From CAYULW01 sp964445815 (lineage in GTDB: Bacteria; Bacteroidota; Bacteroidia; Flavobacteriales_E; Vicingaceae), in NCBI GenBank assembly GCA_964445815.1, contig CAYULW010000001.1, forward strand, positions 558,001 through 622,000: a DNA stretch of 64,000 bases, written 5' to 3'. Shown here piece by piece: positions 1-7,806 of this stretch. Position numbers and translations under genes: made by a program. The notes under the pieces are model-generated. The model ran no database searches. It was not told the DNA's origin and saw only the letters and a program-made list of their open reading frames with translations. Positions within the stretch are counted from its first letter, which is position 1, and each line of letters starts with the position of its first letter.

Positions 1-780
1 TTATTGAATATTACTTCAGGAGATGAAGAAGTAACCATGGATGAGATTGATGAGATTACTGAATACATACAAGCTGAGTCCGGTAATACTGCAGATATTA
101 TCTGGGGTAATGGACACGATGAAAATTTAGGATCCAAGGTCAGTGTGACCATTATTGCTACCGGCTTTGGTTCTAATGATCCTACAGGTTTCAGTGTAGT
201 TAAAGAACCAAAGAAGAAGGTCGTCAGTTTAGACGAAGATGTGTCTACCATGATTACCCAACCTGTACCTTCAAATGAAGATAAAAGTCAGGATAAAGAA
301 GAAGAGAATAAGGTTGATGAGCCGGTTCTGAAAACAGCTGAAAGCCAGAAGAGTTTTGAGTTTGAGATTCGTCCAAAGGAAGAGCTCAAGTCTCAGGACA
401 ATACGTCTGAGGTAAAGCGCTTTAATTTGGACGATGAAGTGGAGGAACAGGATGAAGAAGAGATTAAAGAGGAGGAGATCAAATTAATCACTAAGAAACC
501 CATTGAATCGGAAAAACGAGAGGCTATTGATGAAGAAGAGCAATTGCGACGATCTCAAGATCGAATTCTGAAGTTGAAAGCTTTGAGTTTAAAAATGAAA
601 AGCCCGGGAGGAATTAATGACTTGGAGAAGGAGCCGGCTTATAAAAGACGAAACATTACTTTGGAAGATACTCCACACTCTTCTGAATCTAATGTATCAA
701 GATTTACGCTAAGTGAAGATGAAAACAACAAGACATCTTTGAAGCAAAATAATTCTTTTTTACATGACAATGTAGATTGA
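1..780 (+). CDS. ftsZ: Cell division protein FtsZ, C-terminal part (5' end outside window)
   Basis: Reads open from base 1, so the gene is cut by the window edge. The first ~60 residues match the end of the FtsZ GTPase/activation domain: an acidic helix (MDEIDEITEYIQ), a DIIWG segment and the strand VSVTIIATGF. These are the landmarks of the FtsZ C-terminal subdomain that completes the GTPase site of the next subunit in the protofilament. The following ~190 residues are a highly charged Glu/Lys-rich linker typical of the long disordered FtsZ tails of Bacteroidota, ending in a basic YKRRNI patch and an acidic tail, which probably contacts membrane-anchoring partners such as FtsA (inference). 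FtsZ forms the cytokinetic ring at midcell. A strong hairpin terminator follows 17 bp after the stop, so the upstream division operon ends here. Confidence 0.95.
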   Translation, partial: LLNITSGDEEVTMDEIDEITEYIQAESGNTADIIWGNGHDENLGSKVSVTIIATGFGSNDPTGFSVVKEPKKKVVSLDEDVSTMITQPVPSNEDKSQDKEEENKVDEPVLKTAESQKSFEFEIRPKEELKSQDNTSEVKRFNLDDEVEEQDEEEIKEEEIKLITKKPIESEKREAIDEEEQLRRSQDRILKLKALSLKMKSPGGINDLEKEPAYKRRNITLEDTPHSSESNVSRFTLSEDENNKTSLKQNNSFLHDNVD

Positions 781-796
781 ATAGTTGGTTAGTATG

Positions 797-829
797 AAAA
801 CCCCTTCGTTTTGCGAAGGGGTTTTTTAT
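797..829 (+). terminator. Rho-independent terminator after ftsZ
   Basis: Perfect stem of 8 bp (CCCCTTCG / CGAAGGGG) extended by A/T pairs on both sides, a 5-nt loop, then a run of six T. It lies between the ftsZ stop and the next gene on the same strand. Confidence 0.9.
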
Positions 830-858
830 TGCTGTAGTTTAATCATTCGATTCACCTG

Positions 859-1560
859 ATGAGAATAAGACTTTTAATAATTATTACGCTTGGGATTTTA
901 ATAGGGCTTTATCTTTTTCCTCCTTATAGACTAATTGCTTTTCTTAAACCAAAACAGACTGTCCCTTCCATTCTCAAGCTATATAAAAAAGAAGTATTTG
1001 AGCGTCTAGGTCAAAGCCATACTCTGGATAATGAGAACAGCTTGCAAATAGCACTATTGGCTTTTAAGAAAGAACGAATGTTGGAATTGTACTCGAAAAA
1101 TAAGGATTCGTTAAAATGGAGATTAATCAAGACTTACCCCTTCACCGCCTTTAGCGGAAGTTTAGGGCCAAAATTGAGAGAGGGCGATAGACAAATCCCT
1201 GAGGGCTTGTATCGTATTGAGTCTTTGAACCCAAATAGTTCTTATCATCTTTCACTCAGGTTGAACTACCCTAATGACTATGATATTTTAAAAGCTGAAA
1301 TAGATAATCGACAAAATTTGGGTGGTGATATTATGATTCATGGAAAAGATGTGACCATTGGGTGTATTCCGATAGGGGATAAGCAAATTGAAGAAGTATT
1401 TGTTCTTGCGGCATTATGTTTTCAAAATGAAATTCCGATAATAATATCTCCTATGGATTTTCGCGTTCGAGATAGTGTTATTGATATAGATGACGTTAAG
1501 TGGGAGAAAGATTTATATCTAAAAATTAAAGAAGAGCTAAATAAATTCAAAATCAAATAG
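859..1560 (+). CDS. L,D-transpeptidase-like (YkuD domain, YafK type) membrane protein
   Basis: Predicted 233 residues with one N-terminal membrane segment (residues ~4-23, RLLIIITLGILIGLYLF), so anchored in the inner membrane with the rest in the periplasm. The C-terminal half carries the YkuD signature HGxxxTxGC (His161, Cys169) within GGDIMIHGKDVTIGC; in this family Cys is the nucleophile for L,D-transpeptidation or lipoprotein attachment/detachment on peptidoglycan. The spacing and the 'IPIGD' after the Cys resemble the E. coli YafK (DpaA) group rather than classic ErfK enzymes, so an endopeptidase/amidase-like activity on peptidoglycan is as likely as 3-3 crosslinking. It follows ftsZ but behind a terminator, hence probably has its own promoter. 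Family call firm, exact reaction uncertain. Confidence 0.8.
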   Translation: MRIRLLIIITLGILIGLYLFPPYRLIAFLKPKQTVPSILKLYKKEVFERLGQSHTLDNENSLQIALLAFKKERMLELYSKNKDSLKWRLIKTYPFTAFSGSLGPKLREGDRQIPEGLYRIESLNPNSSYHLSLRLNYPNDYDILKAEIDNRQNLGGDIMIHGKDVTIGCIPIGDKQIEEVFVLAALCFQNEIPIIISPMDFRVRDSVIDIDDVKWEKDLYLKIKEELNKFKIK

Positions 1561-1592
1561 GATATCTTAATTTAGGGTTTTAATGTAAAAAA

Positions 1593-2042
1593 ATGAACTT
1601 AACAGATAAAGTCAATCAGGATGTAAAAGCCGCTATGAAAGCCAAGGACAAGTTGAGGCTTGAGGCGGTACGAGCAATTAAATCAGCATTGTTGTTAGCA
1701 GCAACAGAGAAAGGTGCAGGAGAATCTTCTGAAGCAGCTGAGATTAAAATGCTACAAAAACTAGTTAAACAAAGAAGAGATGCAGCAGCGATCTTTACAG
1801 ATCAAGGTAGAGTTGATTTAGCTGAGCCTGAATTGGCACAAGTTGCGATAATAGAAGAATACCTCCCTGCTCAATTGTCTGAGGAAGAGTTGAAAGAGAT
1901 TGTTCAGGCTATTGTTGCTGAAACAGGAGCCAACTCAATGAAAGACATGGGAAAGGTGATGGGAATGGTCAATCAAAAAGTGGCTGGTCGAGCCGATGGA
2001 AAACTAGTGGCTGATACTGTAAAAACCGCATTAAACGCTTAA
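1593..2042 (+). CDS. yqeY: GatB/YqeY domain protein
   Basis: 149 residues that cover the whole YqeY family: N-terminal helical half beginning MNLTDKVNQDVKAAMKAKDK, a central LRAIKSA-like helix, and the C-terminal three-helix domain with EYLPAQLSEEEL and GKVMGMV. The C-terminal domain is homologous to the tail domain of GatB, the amidotransferase subunit that binds tRNA, so a tRNA-linked role is presumed, but the cellular function of free YqeY is not settled. The next gene starts 2 bp after its stop, suggesting one transcript with the lipoprotein gene downstream. Confidence 0.93.
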   Translation: MNLTDKVNQDVKAAMKAKDKLRLEAVRAIKSALLLAATEKGAGESSEAAEIKMLQKLVKQRRDAAAIFTDQGRVDLAEPELAQVAIIEEYLPAQLSEEELKEIVQAIVAETGANSMKDMGKVMGMVNQKVAGRADGKLVADTVKTALNA

Positions 2043-2044
2043 AA

Positions 2045-2632
2045 ATGAATAATAGATTAAAGATAGTTGCATGTATAGCGGTATTTTCCTTTCTCTTTTC
2101 ATGTAGCTTAGTAAAAGACCCGACTGCGTCAAACAATTTTAAAAGGGTAAAGTACAATTCGCATCTGAAATTGGCCCAAAAGAAGAATACGTCTAAGATA
2201 AATCCGGTTAAAGAAAGCAGCAGTAATAAGAGTGGAGTGAAAGAATATACAGCGGTTCAAACACTTTTGACTGCTGAATCGGAGAAGAAGGAGCTTCAAG
2301 ATAAAAAAGTACCGGAGAAAGCAGTAATCTCAACTGAGGCTTCAATTAAAAAAGGAGGTGCTGAACCGATTCAGATTAAAAATTTAGAAGCAGAAATACG
2401 GAAATTGCAATCTGAGTTGAAAGAAGTAAACGAACTTGAGCCCGGAGGATGGTGGGAGAGTGATCCTGAAGATTGGCCATGGAAAGACATAGTTTTGGCG
2501 CTTATCGCTTTCTTATTGATCGTTCTTGCAGTTTTCCTCTTGATTGATTTACTAGGTGCTTTAGTAGGCAGTTTATTAGGCTTGATTATTTTATTGTTGT
2601 TGCTTTACTTCTTAATTGATTATATGGGATAG
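2045..2632 (+). CDS. Hypothetical lipoprotein with C-terminal membrane segments
   Basis: 195 residues; I do not recognise a named family. It begins with a lipoprotein signal peptide (MNNRLKIVACIAVFSFLFSC, probable lipidated Cys20). Then comes a low-complexity Lys/Ser/Glu-rich stretch, a short coiled coil (residues ~118-135, IKNLEAEIRKLQSELKEVNE), a Trp-rich segment (GGWWESDPEDWPWKD, ~138-152), and a long very hydrophobic Leu/Ile/Gly C-terminus (~153-195) that could form one or two membrane helices. A protein with both a lipid anchor and a hydrophobic tail could bridge or tether two membranes (inference). It lies 2 bp after yqeY and ends at a strong bidirectional terminator facing groEL. Confidence 0.75.
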   Translation: MNNRLKIVACIAVFSFLFSCSLVKDPTASNNFKRVKYNSHLKLAQKKNTSKINPVKESSSNKSGVKEYTAVQTLLTAESEKKELQDKKVPEKAVISTEASIKKGGAEPIQIKNLEAEIRKLQSELKEVNELEPGGWWESDPEDWPWKDIVLALIAFLLIVLAVFLLIDLLGALVGSLLGLIILLLLLYFLIDYMG

Positions 2633-2657
2633 AGTTCTAATTACTCTATAAGTGACA

Positions 2658-2701
2658 AAACAAAAAAGCCCTACATGAATTCATGTAGGGCTTTTTTGTT
2701 T
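2658..2701. terminator. Bidirectional terminator (44-bp perfect palindrome) between lipoprotein gene and groEL
   Basis: A perfect palindrome of 44 bp centred at 2679/2680; each arm contains AAAAAAGCCCTACATGAA or its complement. It forms a GC-containing hairpin flanked by A-run and T-run on either strand, so it can stop both the plus-strand yqeY-lipoprotein transcript and the minus-strand groESL transcript. Confidence 0.9.
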
Positions 2702-2711
2702 ATTTAGTGGT

Positions 2712-4361
2712 TTACATCATTCCACCCATTCCGCCTGGCATTCCACCTGGCATTCCGCCGCCCATTGCGCCACCTGCATCTTCCTCTTCCTGATCAGAAA
2801 TAACACATTCTGTCGTTAAAAGCATTCCTGCAATTGATGCTGCATTTTCTAAAGCAACCCGAGCTACTTTTGTAGGATCAATTACACCGGCTTTCAATAA
2901 ATCTTCGAATTCTTCAGTTCTGGCATTGTAACCAAAATTGCCTTTTCCTTCTTTGATTTTTTGAACAACCACAGATCCTTCTCCACCACTATTGGCTACG
3001 ATCTGACGGATAGGCTCTTCTAAAGCTCTTCTCACAATGTTGATTCCGGTCGTTTCATCTGCATTCTCTCCTTTCGTTTTATCTAACACTGCAATTGAAC
3101 GAATGAAAGCAACACCACCACCAGGAATAATTCCTTCTTCTACTGCAGCTCTTGTAGCATGTAAAGCATCATCAACACGATCTTTTTTCTCTTTCATCTC
3201 AACTTCAGAGGCTGCTCCAACATAAAGAACTGCAACACCACCAGCTAATTTGGCAAGTCTTTCCTGCAATTTCTCTTTGTCGTAATCAGATGTTGTATTT
3301 TCAATCTGGGCTTTAATTTGATTTACTCTGCCTTTGATATCGTCTTTATTTCCTGAGCCATTCACAATCGTTGTGTTGTCTTTGTCGATTGTGATTTTCT
3401 CACATTCACCTAAGTCTGCAAGATCAGCATTCTCGAGTTTGTATCCTCTTTCTTCTGAAATTACCGTACCTCCGGTTAGAATAGCTATGTCTTCTAACAT
3501 GGCTTTTCTTCTGTCACCAAAGCCTGGAGCTTTAACTGCAGCAATTTTTAAAGACCCTCTGATCTTATTGACCACTAGAGTTGCTAATGCTTCTCCCTCT
3601 ACATCTTCAGCAATAATTAAGAGCGGTCTTCCAGATTGAGCTGTTTTTTCCAAAACAGGAAGTAAATCCTTCATGGTGCTGATTTTCTTATCGAAGATCA
3701 GAATGTAAGGATTTTCCAATTCAGCTTCCATTTTTTCTGTATCAGTTACAAAGTATGGTGAAAGGTATCCTCTGTCAAACTGCATACCTTCAACTACTTC
3801 AACAGTTGTTTCAGTTCCTTTAGCTTCTTCAACAGTAATGACACCCTCTTTCTTTACTTTGCCCATTGCTTCAGCAATCAGCTTGCCGATAGAGTTGTCA
3901 TTATTAGCTGAAATGGTAGCTACTTGCTCTATTTTCTCTGAATCTTCTCCTACAGTTTGAGAAATCTTTTTCAAGTCTGCAATGATGTCATTAACAGCTT
4001 TATCTATTCCTCTTTTTAAATCCATTGGATTAGCTCCGGCTGCTACGTTTTTCAAACCTTGTGTCACGATAGCTTGTGCCAATATAGTTGCAGTAGTTGT
4101 TCCATCTCCGGCATCATCTGCAGTTTTAGAGGCTACCTCTTTCAGCATCTGTGCTCCCATGTTTTCGATCGCATCTTTAAGCTCAATTTCTTTAGCTACC
4201 GAAACACCATCCTTAGTGACTGTTGGTGCACCGAATTTTTTATCAATTACTACATTTCTACCCTTTGGTCCTAATGTAACTTTTACTGCATTTGCCAATT
4301 TATCTACACCGGCTTTTAATGCATTTCTTGCTTCTATATCAAAAGTGATTTCTTTTGCCAT
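2712..4361 (-). CDS. groL: 60 kDa chaperonin GroEL
   Basis: 549 residues, the usual length, starting MAKEITFDIEARNALKAGVD. Shows the ATP-binding signature GDGTTTATILA (with the catalytic Asp of DDAGDGTTT), the chaperonin signature AAVEEGIIPGGG, and the flexible GGM-rich C-terminal tail (GGGMPGGMPGGMGGMM) that lines the folding chamber. It assembles as a double heptameric ring in the cytosol and folds client proteins with GroES. It is 23 bp downstream of groES on the same strand and ends at the palindromic terminator. Confidence 0.98.
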   Translation of the reverse strand: MAKEITFDIEARNALKAGVDKLANAVKVTLGPKGRNVVIDKKFGAPTVTKDGVSVAKEIELKDAIENMGAQMLKEVASKTADDAGDGTTTATILAQAIVTQGLKNVAAGANPMDLKRGIDKAVNDIIADLKKISQTVGEDSEKIEQVATISANNDNSIGKLIAEAMGKVKKEGVITVEEAKGTETTVEVVEGMQFDRGYLSPYFVTDTEKMEAELENPYILIFDKKISTMKDLLPVLEKTAQSGRPLLIIAEDVEGEALATLVVNKIRGSLKIAAVKAPGFGDRRKAMLEDIAILTGGTVISEERGYKLENADLADLGECEKITIDKDNTTIVNGSGNKDDIKGRVNQIKAQIENTTSDYDKEKLQERLAKLAGGVAVLYVGAASEVEMKEKKDRVDDALHATRAAVEEGIIPGGGVAFIRSIAVLDKTKGENADETTGINIVRRALEEPIRQIVANSGGEGSVVVQKIKEGKGNFGYNARTEEFEDLLKAGVIDPTKVARVALENAASIAGMLLTTECVISDQEEEDAGGAMGGGMPGGMPGGMGGMM

Positions 4362-4384
4362 TTTCTTAAATTTTAAATCTTAGG

Positions 4385-4660
4385 TTAAACAATTGCGAAT
4401 AAATCAGACTCACGCATGATCAAGTAGTCCTTTCCTTCAATGTTAAGTTCTGTGCCTGCATATTTTCCATAAAGAACATTGTCACCAACCTTAACAGTCA
4501 TTGGCTCATCTGGCTTTCCGTTACCCACGGCAACAATGGTTCCTTTTTGTGGTTTTTCTTTAGCGGTATCGGGGATGATAATTCCACCAGCCGTCTTTTC
4601 TTCTGCAGCAGCCGGCTCAACTAGAACTCGATCTGCCAAAGGTTTAACATTTACTGACAT
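4385..4660 (-). CDS. groS: 10 kDa co-chaperonin GroES
   Basis: 91 residues beginning MSVNVKPLADRVLVEPAAAEEKTAGGIIIPDTAKEKP. Contains the mobile loop (EEKTAGGIIIPD, residues ~20-31) that docks on GroEL and the roof-loop region, as in all GroES proteins. Forms the heptameric lid of GroEL. First gene of the groES-groEL pair. The ~150 bp upstream has no recognisable CIRCE (HrcA) inverted repeat, so heat induction, if present, uses another signal. Confidence 0.97.
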   Translation of the reverse strand: MSVNVKPLADRVLVEPAAAEEKTAGGIIIPDTAKEKPQKGTIVAVGNGKPDEPMTVKVGDNVLYGKYAGTELNIEGKDYLIMRESDLFAIV

Positions 4661-4856
4661 TTGTATTACGTTTTTATTGTGTTAAAAATTATGATTGCGC
4701 TTTACTCAGAATTTGTGCCACTCTCTAGATTTAGTTCTTAGCCTGAAAAAATAGCAGAGTTATTCTCTTGCTTAATTAATTCTGTCATAATGTGGTGACA
4801 TCATGACATAAAAAAACCCTTTCACTGAAAGGGTTTTTAAAATTGTTTGAATTATT
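4661..4856 (-). promoter_or_regulatory. groES upstream region (promoter not resolved)
   Basis: The 196 bp between groES and the secG stop contain the secG terminator (4811-4838) and should hold the groESL promoter. I see no TAnnTTTG box, no CIRCE, and no convincing sigma54 or sigma32-type element; nothing else is recognisable. Confidence 0.4.
4811..4838 (-). terminator. Terminator after secG operon
   Basis: Inverted repeat CCCTTTCA / TGAAAGGG flanked by A6 on one side and T5 on the other, so on the minus strand it is a stem followed by a T-run. It is 19 bp past the secG stop and closes the miaB-secG operon before groES. Confidence 0.88.
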
Positions 4857-5225
4857 TTATTGTTCGTCTCCTTGTGGCAAAGCTCCATCACCTCCAGATT
4901 GGCCTTCAGGTACACCTTCTTGAAGCAGAGGTGCTTGACTCTGTGGAATAACCACTTGATTCGCCTGATCTTTAAGTTCAGATTCATTGGTTTCAACAAC
5001 CTCTGTCCCTCCGATAAGAGATGAAGAGATAACACTAAATACGAGCAATGCAATACCTAGAGTCCAAGTTGCTTTCTCCAGAAAATCCGTTGTTTTTCTA
5101 ACTCCCATTACTTGGTTTGAAGAAGAGAAGTTAGAAGCTAATCCACCCTTTGGGTTTTGGACAAGAATCACCAAAATCAATAAGATGGCGATAATGAATA
5201 TAATAACTGAAACGAGTATAAACAT
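4857..5225 (-). CDS. secG: Protein translocase subunit SecG
   Basis: 122 residues: two membrane helices (residues ~2-22 and ~55-72) separated by the SecG family loop LVQNPKGGLASNF. The C-terminal ~45 residues are Gln/Glu/Gly-rich and poorly conserved. SecG is the accessory subunit of SecYEG and helps SecA-driven translocation through the inner membrane. Starts 3 bp after the stop of the TPR gene and is the last gene of the five-gene operon headed by miaB. Confidence 0.92.
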   Translation of the reverse strand: MFILVSVIIFIIAILLILVILVQNPKGGLASNFSSSNQVMGVRKTTDFLEKATWTLGIALLVFSVISSSLIGGTEVVETNESELKDQANQVVIPQSQAPLLQEGVPEGQSGGDGALPQGDEQ

Positions 5226-5228
5226 GAT

Positions 5229-6026
5229 TTACAAATCCTTTTGTTGTATTTGAATTTCTTTAATTCGGCCTGCAAAATAAATTCTTTTTTCTGGATATTT
5301 CAACTGCAATTTTTCATAGGCTTTAATGGCCTTGTCAAAATTGCCTTGATCAGCATAAATACTTGCCAATGTTTCGGTGACCAAATCATCATTCTCCTGA
5401 ACACTTAGTTTGGCCATTCTTGCGGCATTGTAGAATTCTTGACGTTCAGGCAATTGATGTTCCGTTTTGGTACTTTGATTTTCTTCAATTTCTCCTCCGA
5501 ATAACTGAATCCAAGCACTAAAGCTTCGTTCTTCTTCAGCTTCTTCCAAGTTTAAAGAGGAATCTCTTTTTGCATTTGTGCTTAGGCTTTGTATATCTTC
5601 ATAATTGATCTCATCTTCGACTTCTAAAAGCACAGAACTATTGATAGCTTCTGTTAAAATTTGCCTTTCCAGACTAGTATTTTCAATATTCTTTTCTGAT
5701 TGTTCAGATAGTATCTCCTTCTCCGCTTGTTGTTCATCCTGACTTTCGGATCCAAAAGATTCTTCCTGAATATGATATTCTGGGTTTTTTGTATCAGAGT
5801 TGTGTAAATAGGTATGCAATTTATTGCGGCTTATGGCATAAGCTGCTGTCTTACGTATCTGACTGTCTAAGCCAATACTGTCTGAATTCCAATGGGTTTT
5901 GCAAATAAGCATTTGCAGGGTTTGACAATAAGGGTAGTTATTATTCAGCAATTGCAGCTTTTCAAGGTGTTGACTTCCCAATGGCAGTTCTGATCGTATC
6001 AGTTGAATCAATTCAGCCTTTTGCAT
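5229..6026 (-). CDS. Tetratricopeptide-repeat protein of unknown function (lptE-secG interval)
   Basis: About 265 residues from the ATG at 6026, which overlaps the lptE stop as TAATG; a TTG six bases earlier extends the frame but is less likely. The N-terminal part (MQKAELIQLIRSELP...) is helical with a region resembling 'NYPYCQTLQML'. The centre is acidic and low-complexity. The last ~50 residues contain one clear TPR-like pair (LASIYADQGNFDKAIKAYEKLQLKYPEK, quoted here only by its core DQGNFDKAIKAYEKL). No signal peptide, so probably cytosolic or inner-membrane associated. Translational coupling to lptE and 3-bp spacing to secG suggest a role linked to envelope export, but no function can be assigned. 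Confidence 0.8.
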   Translation of the reverse strand: MQKAELIQLIRSELPLGSQHLEKLQLLNNNYPYCQTLQMLICKTHWNSDSIGLDSQIRKTAAYAISRNKLHTYLHNSDTKNPEYHIQEESFGSESQDEQQAEKEILSEQSEKNIENTSLERQILTEAINSSVLLEVEDEINYEDIQSLSTNAKRDSSLNLEEAEEERSFSAWIQLFGGEIEENQSTKTEHQLPERQEFYNAARMAKLSVQENDDLVTETLASIYADQGNFDKAIKAYEKLQLKYPEKRIYFAGRIKEIQIQQKDL

Positions 6027-6532
6027 TACCAATTGGTTACTGATTTATTAAAAATGTCCTGCACCAATTGATCGTTAATGCTATTTAAGATTTCCTCTTC
6101 TACGGAAGATAAATCTCTGGAAGTTTCAAAATCTTCAAAGCGAGAGAAGTTGGTTTCGAAATCTTGCCCTTCTTCTTTTTGATTAATGAATTTAACCTTA
6201 ACAGTCATTGTTACTCTGGTCAATGCCGCGGTTTCATTTCCTTGAATAGCAACTGGAGAAGTTTGATAGTTAATGATTGAACCTTCAAATTGTAAATCAC
6301 CATCAGATTGAACGAGAACCAGATTCGTCTGTGATAGAAAAATATCTTTTAGGGCTTCTGTAAATAATTGTCCTGCTGTTGGAGGAGCTAAAGGAGCAAA
6401 TGCGGGAAAGAAATCAATTGAAACGGTTTTAACTTCAGGCGAGATGGATGCTCCGGTAAACGAGTAAAATCCACAGGAAGGACTTATTACCGTAAGAAAG
6501 AAGAATAGAGCTATGACCTTAATACTTTTCAT
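6026..6532 (-). CDS. lptE: LPS assembly lipoprotein LptE (Bacteroidota type)
   Basis: 168 residues with a lipoprotein-type signal peptide (MKSIKVIALFFFLTVISPSC, lipidated Cys20) followed by GFYSFTGASI, the usual start of Bacteroidota LptE. The rest has the alternating strand pattern with 'LFTEALKDIFLSQTNLVLV' and 'DLQFEGSIINY' typical of the family. LptE plugs the LptD barrel and helps deliver LPS to the outer leaflet of the outer membrane. Start ATG overlaps the stop of the upstream sigma54 activator (ATGA), and its stop overlaps the start of the TPR gene (TAATG), so synthesis is coupled on both sides. The ATPase partner LptB is at 29.4 kb. Confidence 0.9.
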   Translation of the reverse strand: MKSIKVIALFFFLTVISPSCGFYSFTGASISPEVKTVSIDFFPAFAPLAPPTAGQLFTEALKDIFLSQTNLVLVQSDGDLQFEGSIINYQTSPVAIQGNETAALTRVTMTVKVKFINQKEEGQDFETNFSRFEDFETSRDLSSVEEEILNSINDQLVQDIFNKSVTNW

Positions 6533-7806
6533 TGTTCTAATTCATATTCTTTGATCTTGCGGTACAAGGTACGTTCAGAGATGCCCAAATCTTCCGCCGC
6601 ATACTTCCTTTTTCCTCTATGTTTTTCTAGTGCCTTAATGATTAAACGTCTCTCAGTTTCAGCAATGGATAGGGTCTCTTCTTGTTCAATTTCTTGATAT
6701 TCAGCCTTAACTTCATCGTCATGCTCCTCTGTCTCTAGCTCAACATCATAGTCAAAGTTCGACTCGACTTCTTCTTTGGCCCTTGGGGGTAGTTTTAAGT
6801 GCTCTATGCCATTGTCTTCAGCATTATCTTCTGCGAAAAGCCGAGTTAGTGTTTGTTCGTTAAAGTCCTCTTTAGAAACAGACCCTTCAGTATTGATCAC
6901 ATCATAAACGACTTTTTTCAGGTCGTTGACATCTTTCTTCATTTCAAATAAAACCTTATACAAAATTTCTCTTTCGCTTAAACCATCTTGTTCTCCGGAG
7001 TACAGTATAGGTAAAGATTTATTGCTATTCTCAGGCAGGTATTTTAGAAGTGTTTCCCGATCAATTTCTTTTTTATGCTCGATAACAGAAATTTGCTCTG
7101 TCACATTTTTCAATTGCCTTACATTTCCGGGCCATCTATAGCGTTCTAATAATTGGATGGCATCGGGATTTAATCGAACAGAAGGCATTTTATATTTTTC
7201 AGCAAAATCCGAAGCAAACTTTCTAAACAGAAGATGAATGTCTCCTTTTCTGCTTCTTAATGGCGGTACTTCAATAGGAACGGTATTTAAACGATAGTAA
7301 AGATCTTCTCTAAACTTGTTTTTTTGAATGGCTTCAGGAATATTGACATTGGTTGCTGCAACAATCCTAACGTTTGTTTTCTGAACTTTAGAAGACCCCA
7401 CTTTTATGAACTCTCCTGTTTCGAGAACCCTCAAAAGCCTGACCTGTGTTTGAAGAGGAAGTTCGGCTACTTCATCCAAGAAAATGGTTCCTCCGTCTGC
7501 CACTTCAAAATATCCCTTTCTTGAATCATGAGCACCTGTAAAAGACCCTTTTTCATGTCCAAATAATTCAGAATCAATGGTGCCTTCAGGAATTGCCCCA
7601 CAGTTGACGGCGATGTATTTGTTGTGCTTTCGGGCACTTAATTGATGAATGATTTGTGGCATCGTTTCTTTACCAGAACCGCTCTCACCGGTAATAAGTA
7701 CGCTTAAATCTGTTGGTGCTACCTGAGCAGCAATATCTATTGCTCTGTTCAGTAGGTCTGAGCTACCTATAATGCCAAATCTTTGTTTAATTGCTTGTAT
7801 TTTCAT
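6529..7806 (-). CDS. Sigma54-dependent transcriptional activator without receiver domain (AAA+ / Fis)
   Basis: 425 residues from the ATG at 7806, which overlaps the miaB stop (ATGA); an upstream in-frame ATG inside miaB is ignored. The AAA+ domain starts almost at the N-terminus: Walker A GESGSGKE (residues 40-47), the sigma54-contact loop as GSFTGA (87-92; most enhancer-binding proteins have GAFTGA), Walker B with FLDEVAELP, and RxWPGNVRQL. A ~130-residue acidic linker leads to a C-terminal Fis-type helix-turn-helix (~385-425, ISERTLYRKIKEYEL). With no receiver, GAF or PAS domain it resembles the PspF architecture, in which control is by a partner protein. Drives RNA polymerase-sigma54 open-complex formation; target genes are unknown. 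Confidence 0.9.
   Translation of the reverse strand: MKIQAIKQRFGIIGSSDLLNRAIDIAAQVAPTDLSVLITGESGSGKETMPQIIHQLSARKHNKYIAVNCGAIPEGTIDSELFGHEKGSFTGAHDSRKGYFEVADGGTIFLDEVAELPLQTQVRLLRVLETGEFIKVGSSKVQKTNVRIVAATNVNIPEAIQKNKFREDLYYRLNTVPIEVPPLRSRKGDIHLLFRKFASDFAEKYKMPSVRLNPDAIQLLERYRWPGNVRQLKNVTEQISVIEHKKEIDRETLLKYLPENSNKSLPILYSGEQDGLSEREILYKVLFEMKKDVNDLKKVVYDVINTEGSVSKEDFNEQTLTRLFAEDNAEDNGIEHLKLPPRAKEEVESNFDYDVELETEEHDDEVKAEYQEIEQEETLSIAETERRLIIKALEKHRGKRKYAAEDLGISERTLYRKIKEYELEQ

Noticed and set aside
3982..4383. 133-residue plus-strand reading frame opposite groEL
   Set aside because: It is the antisense shadow of a highly conserved gene; no signal peptide, motif or promoter supports it.
4700..4720. 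Sigma54 promoter upstream of groES (TGGCAC on the minus strand at 4720-4715)
   Set aside because: The matching TTGC element at the right spacing is missing.
4661..4760. CIRCE (HrcA) operator upstream of groES
   Set aside because: No TTAGCACTC-N9-GAGTGCTAA or close relative is present.
4772..5053. 93-residue minus-strand frame overlapping secG
   Set aside because: Out of frame with secG, covers its terminator, and shows no recognisable motif.
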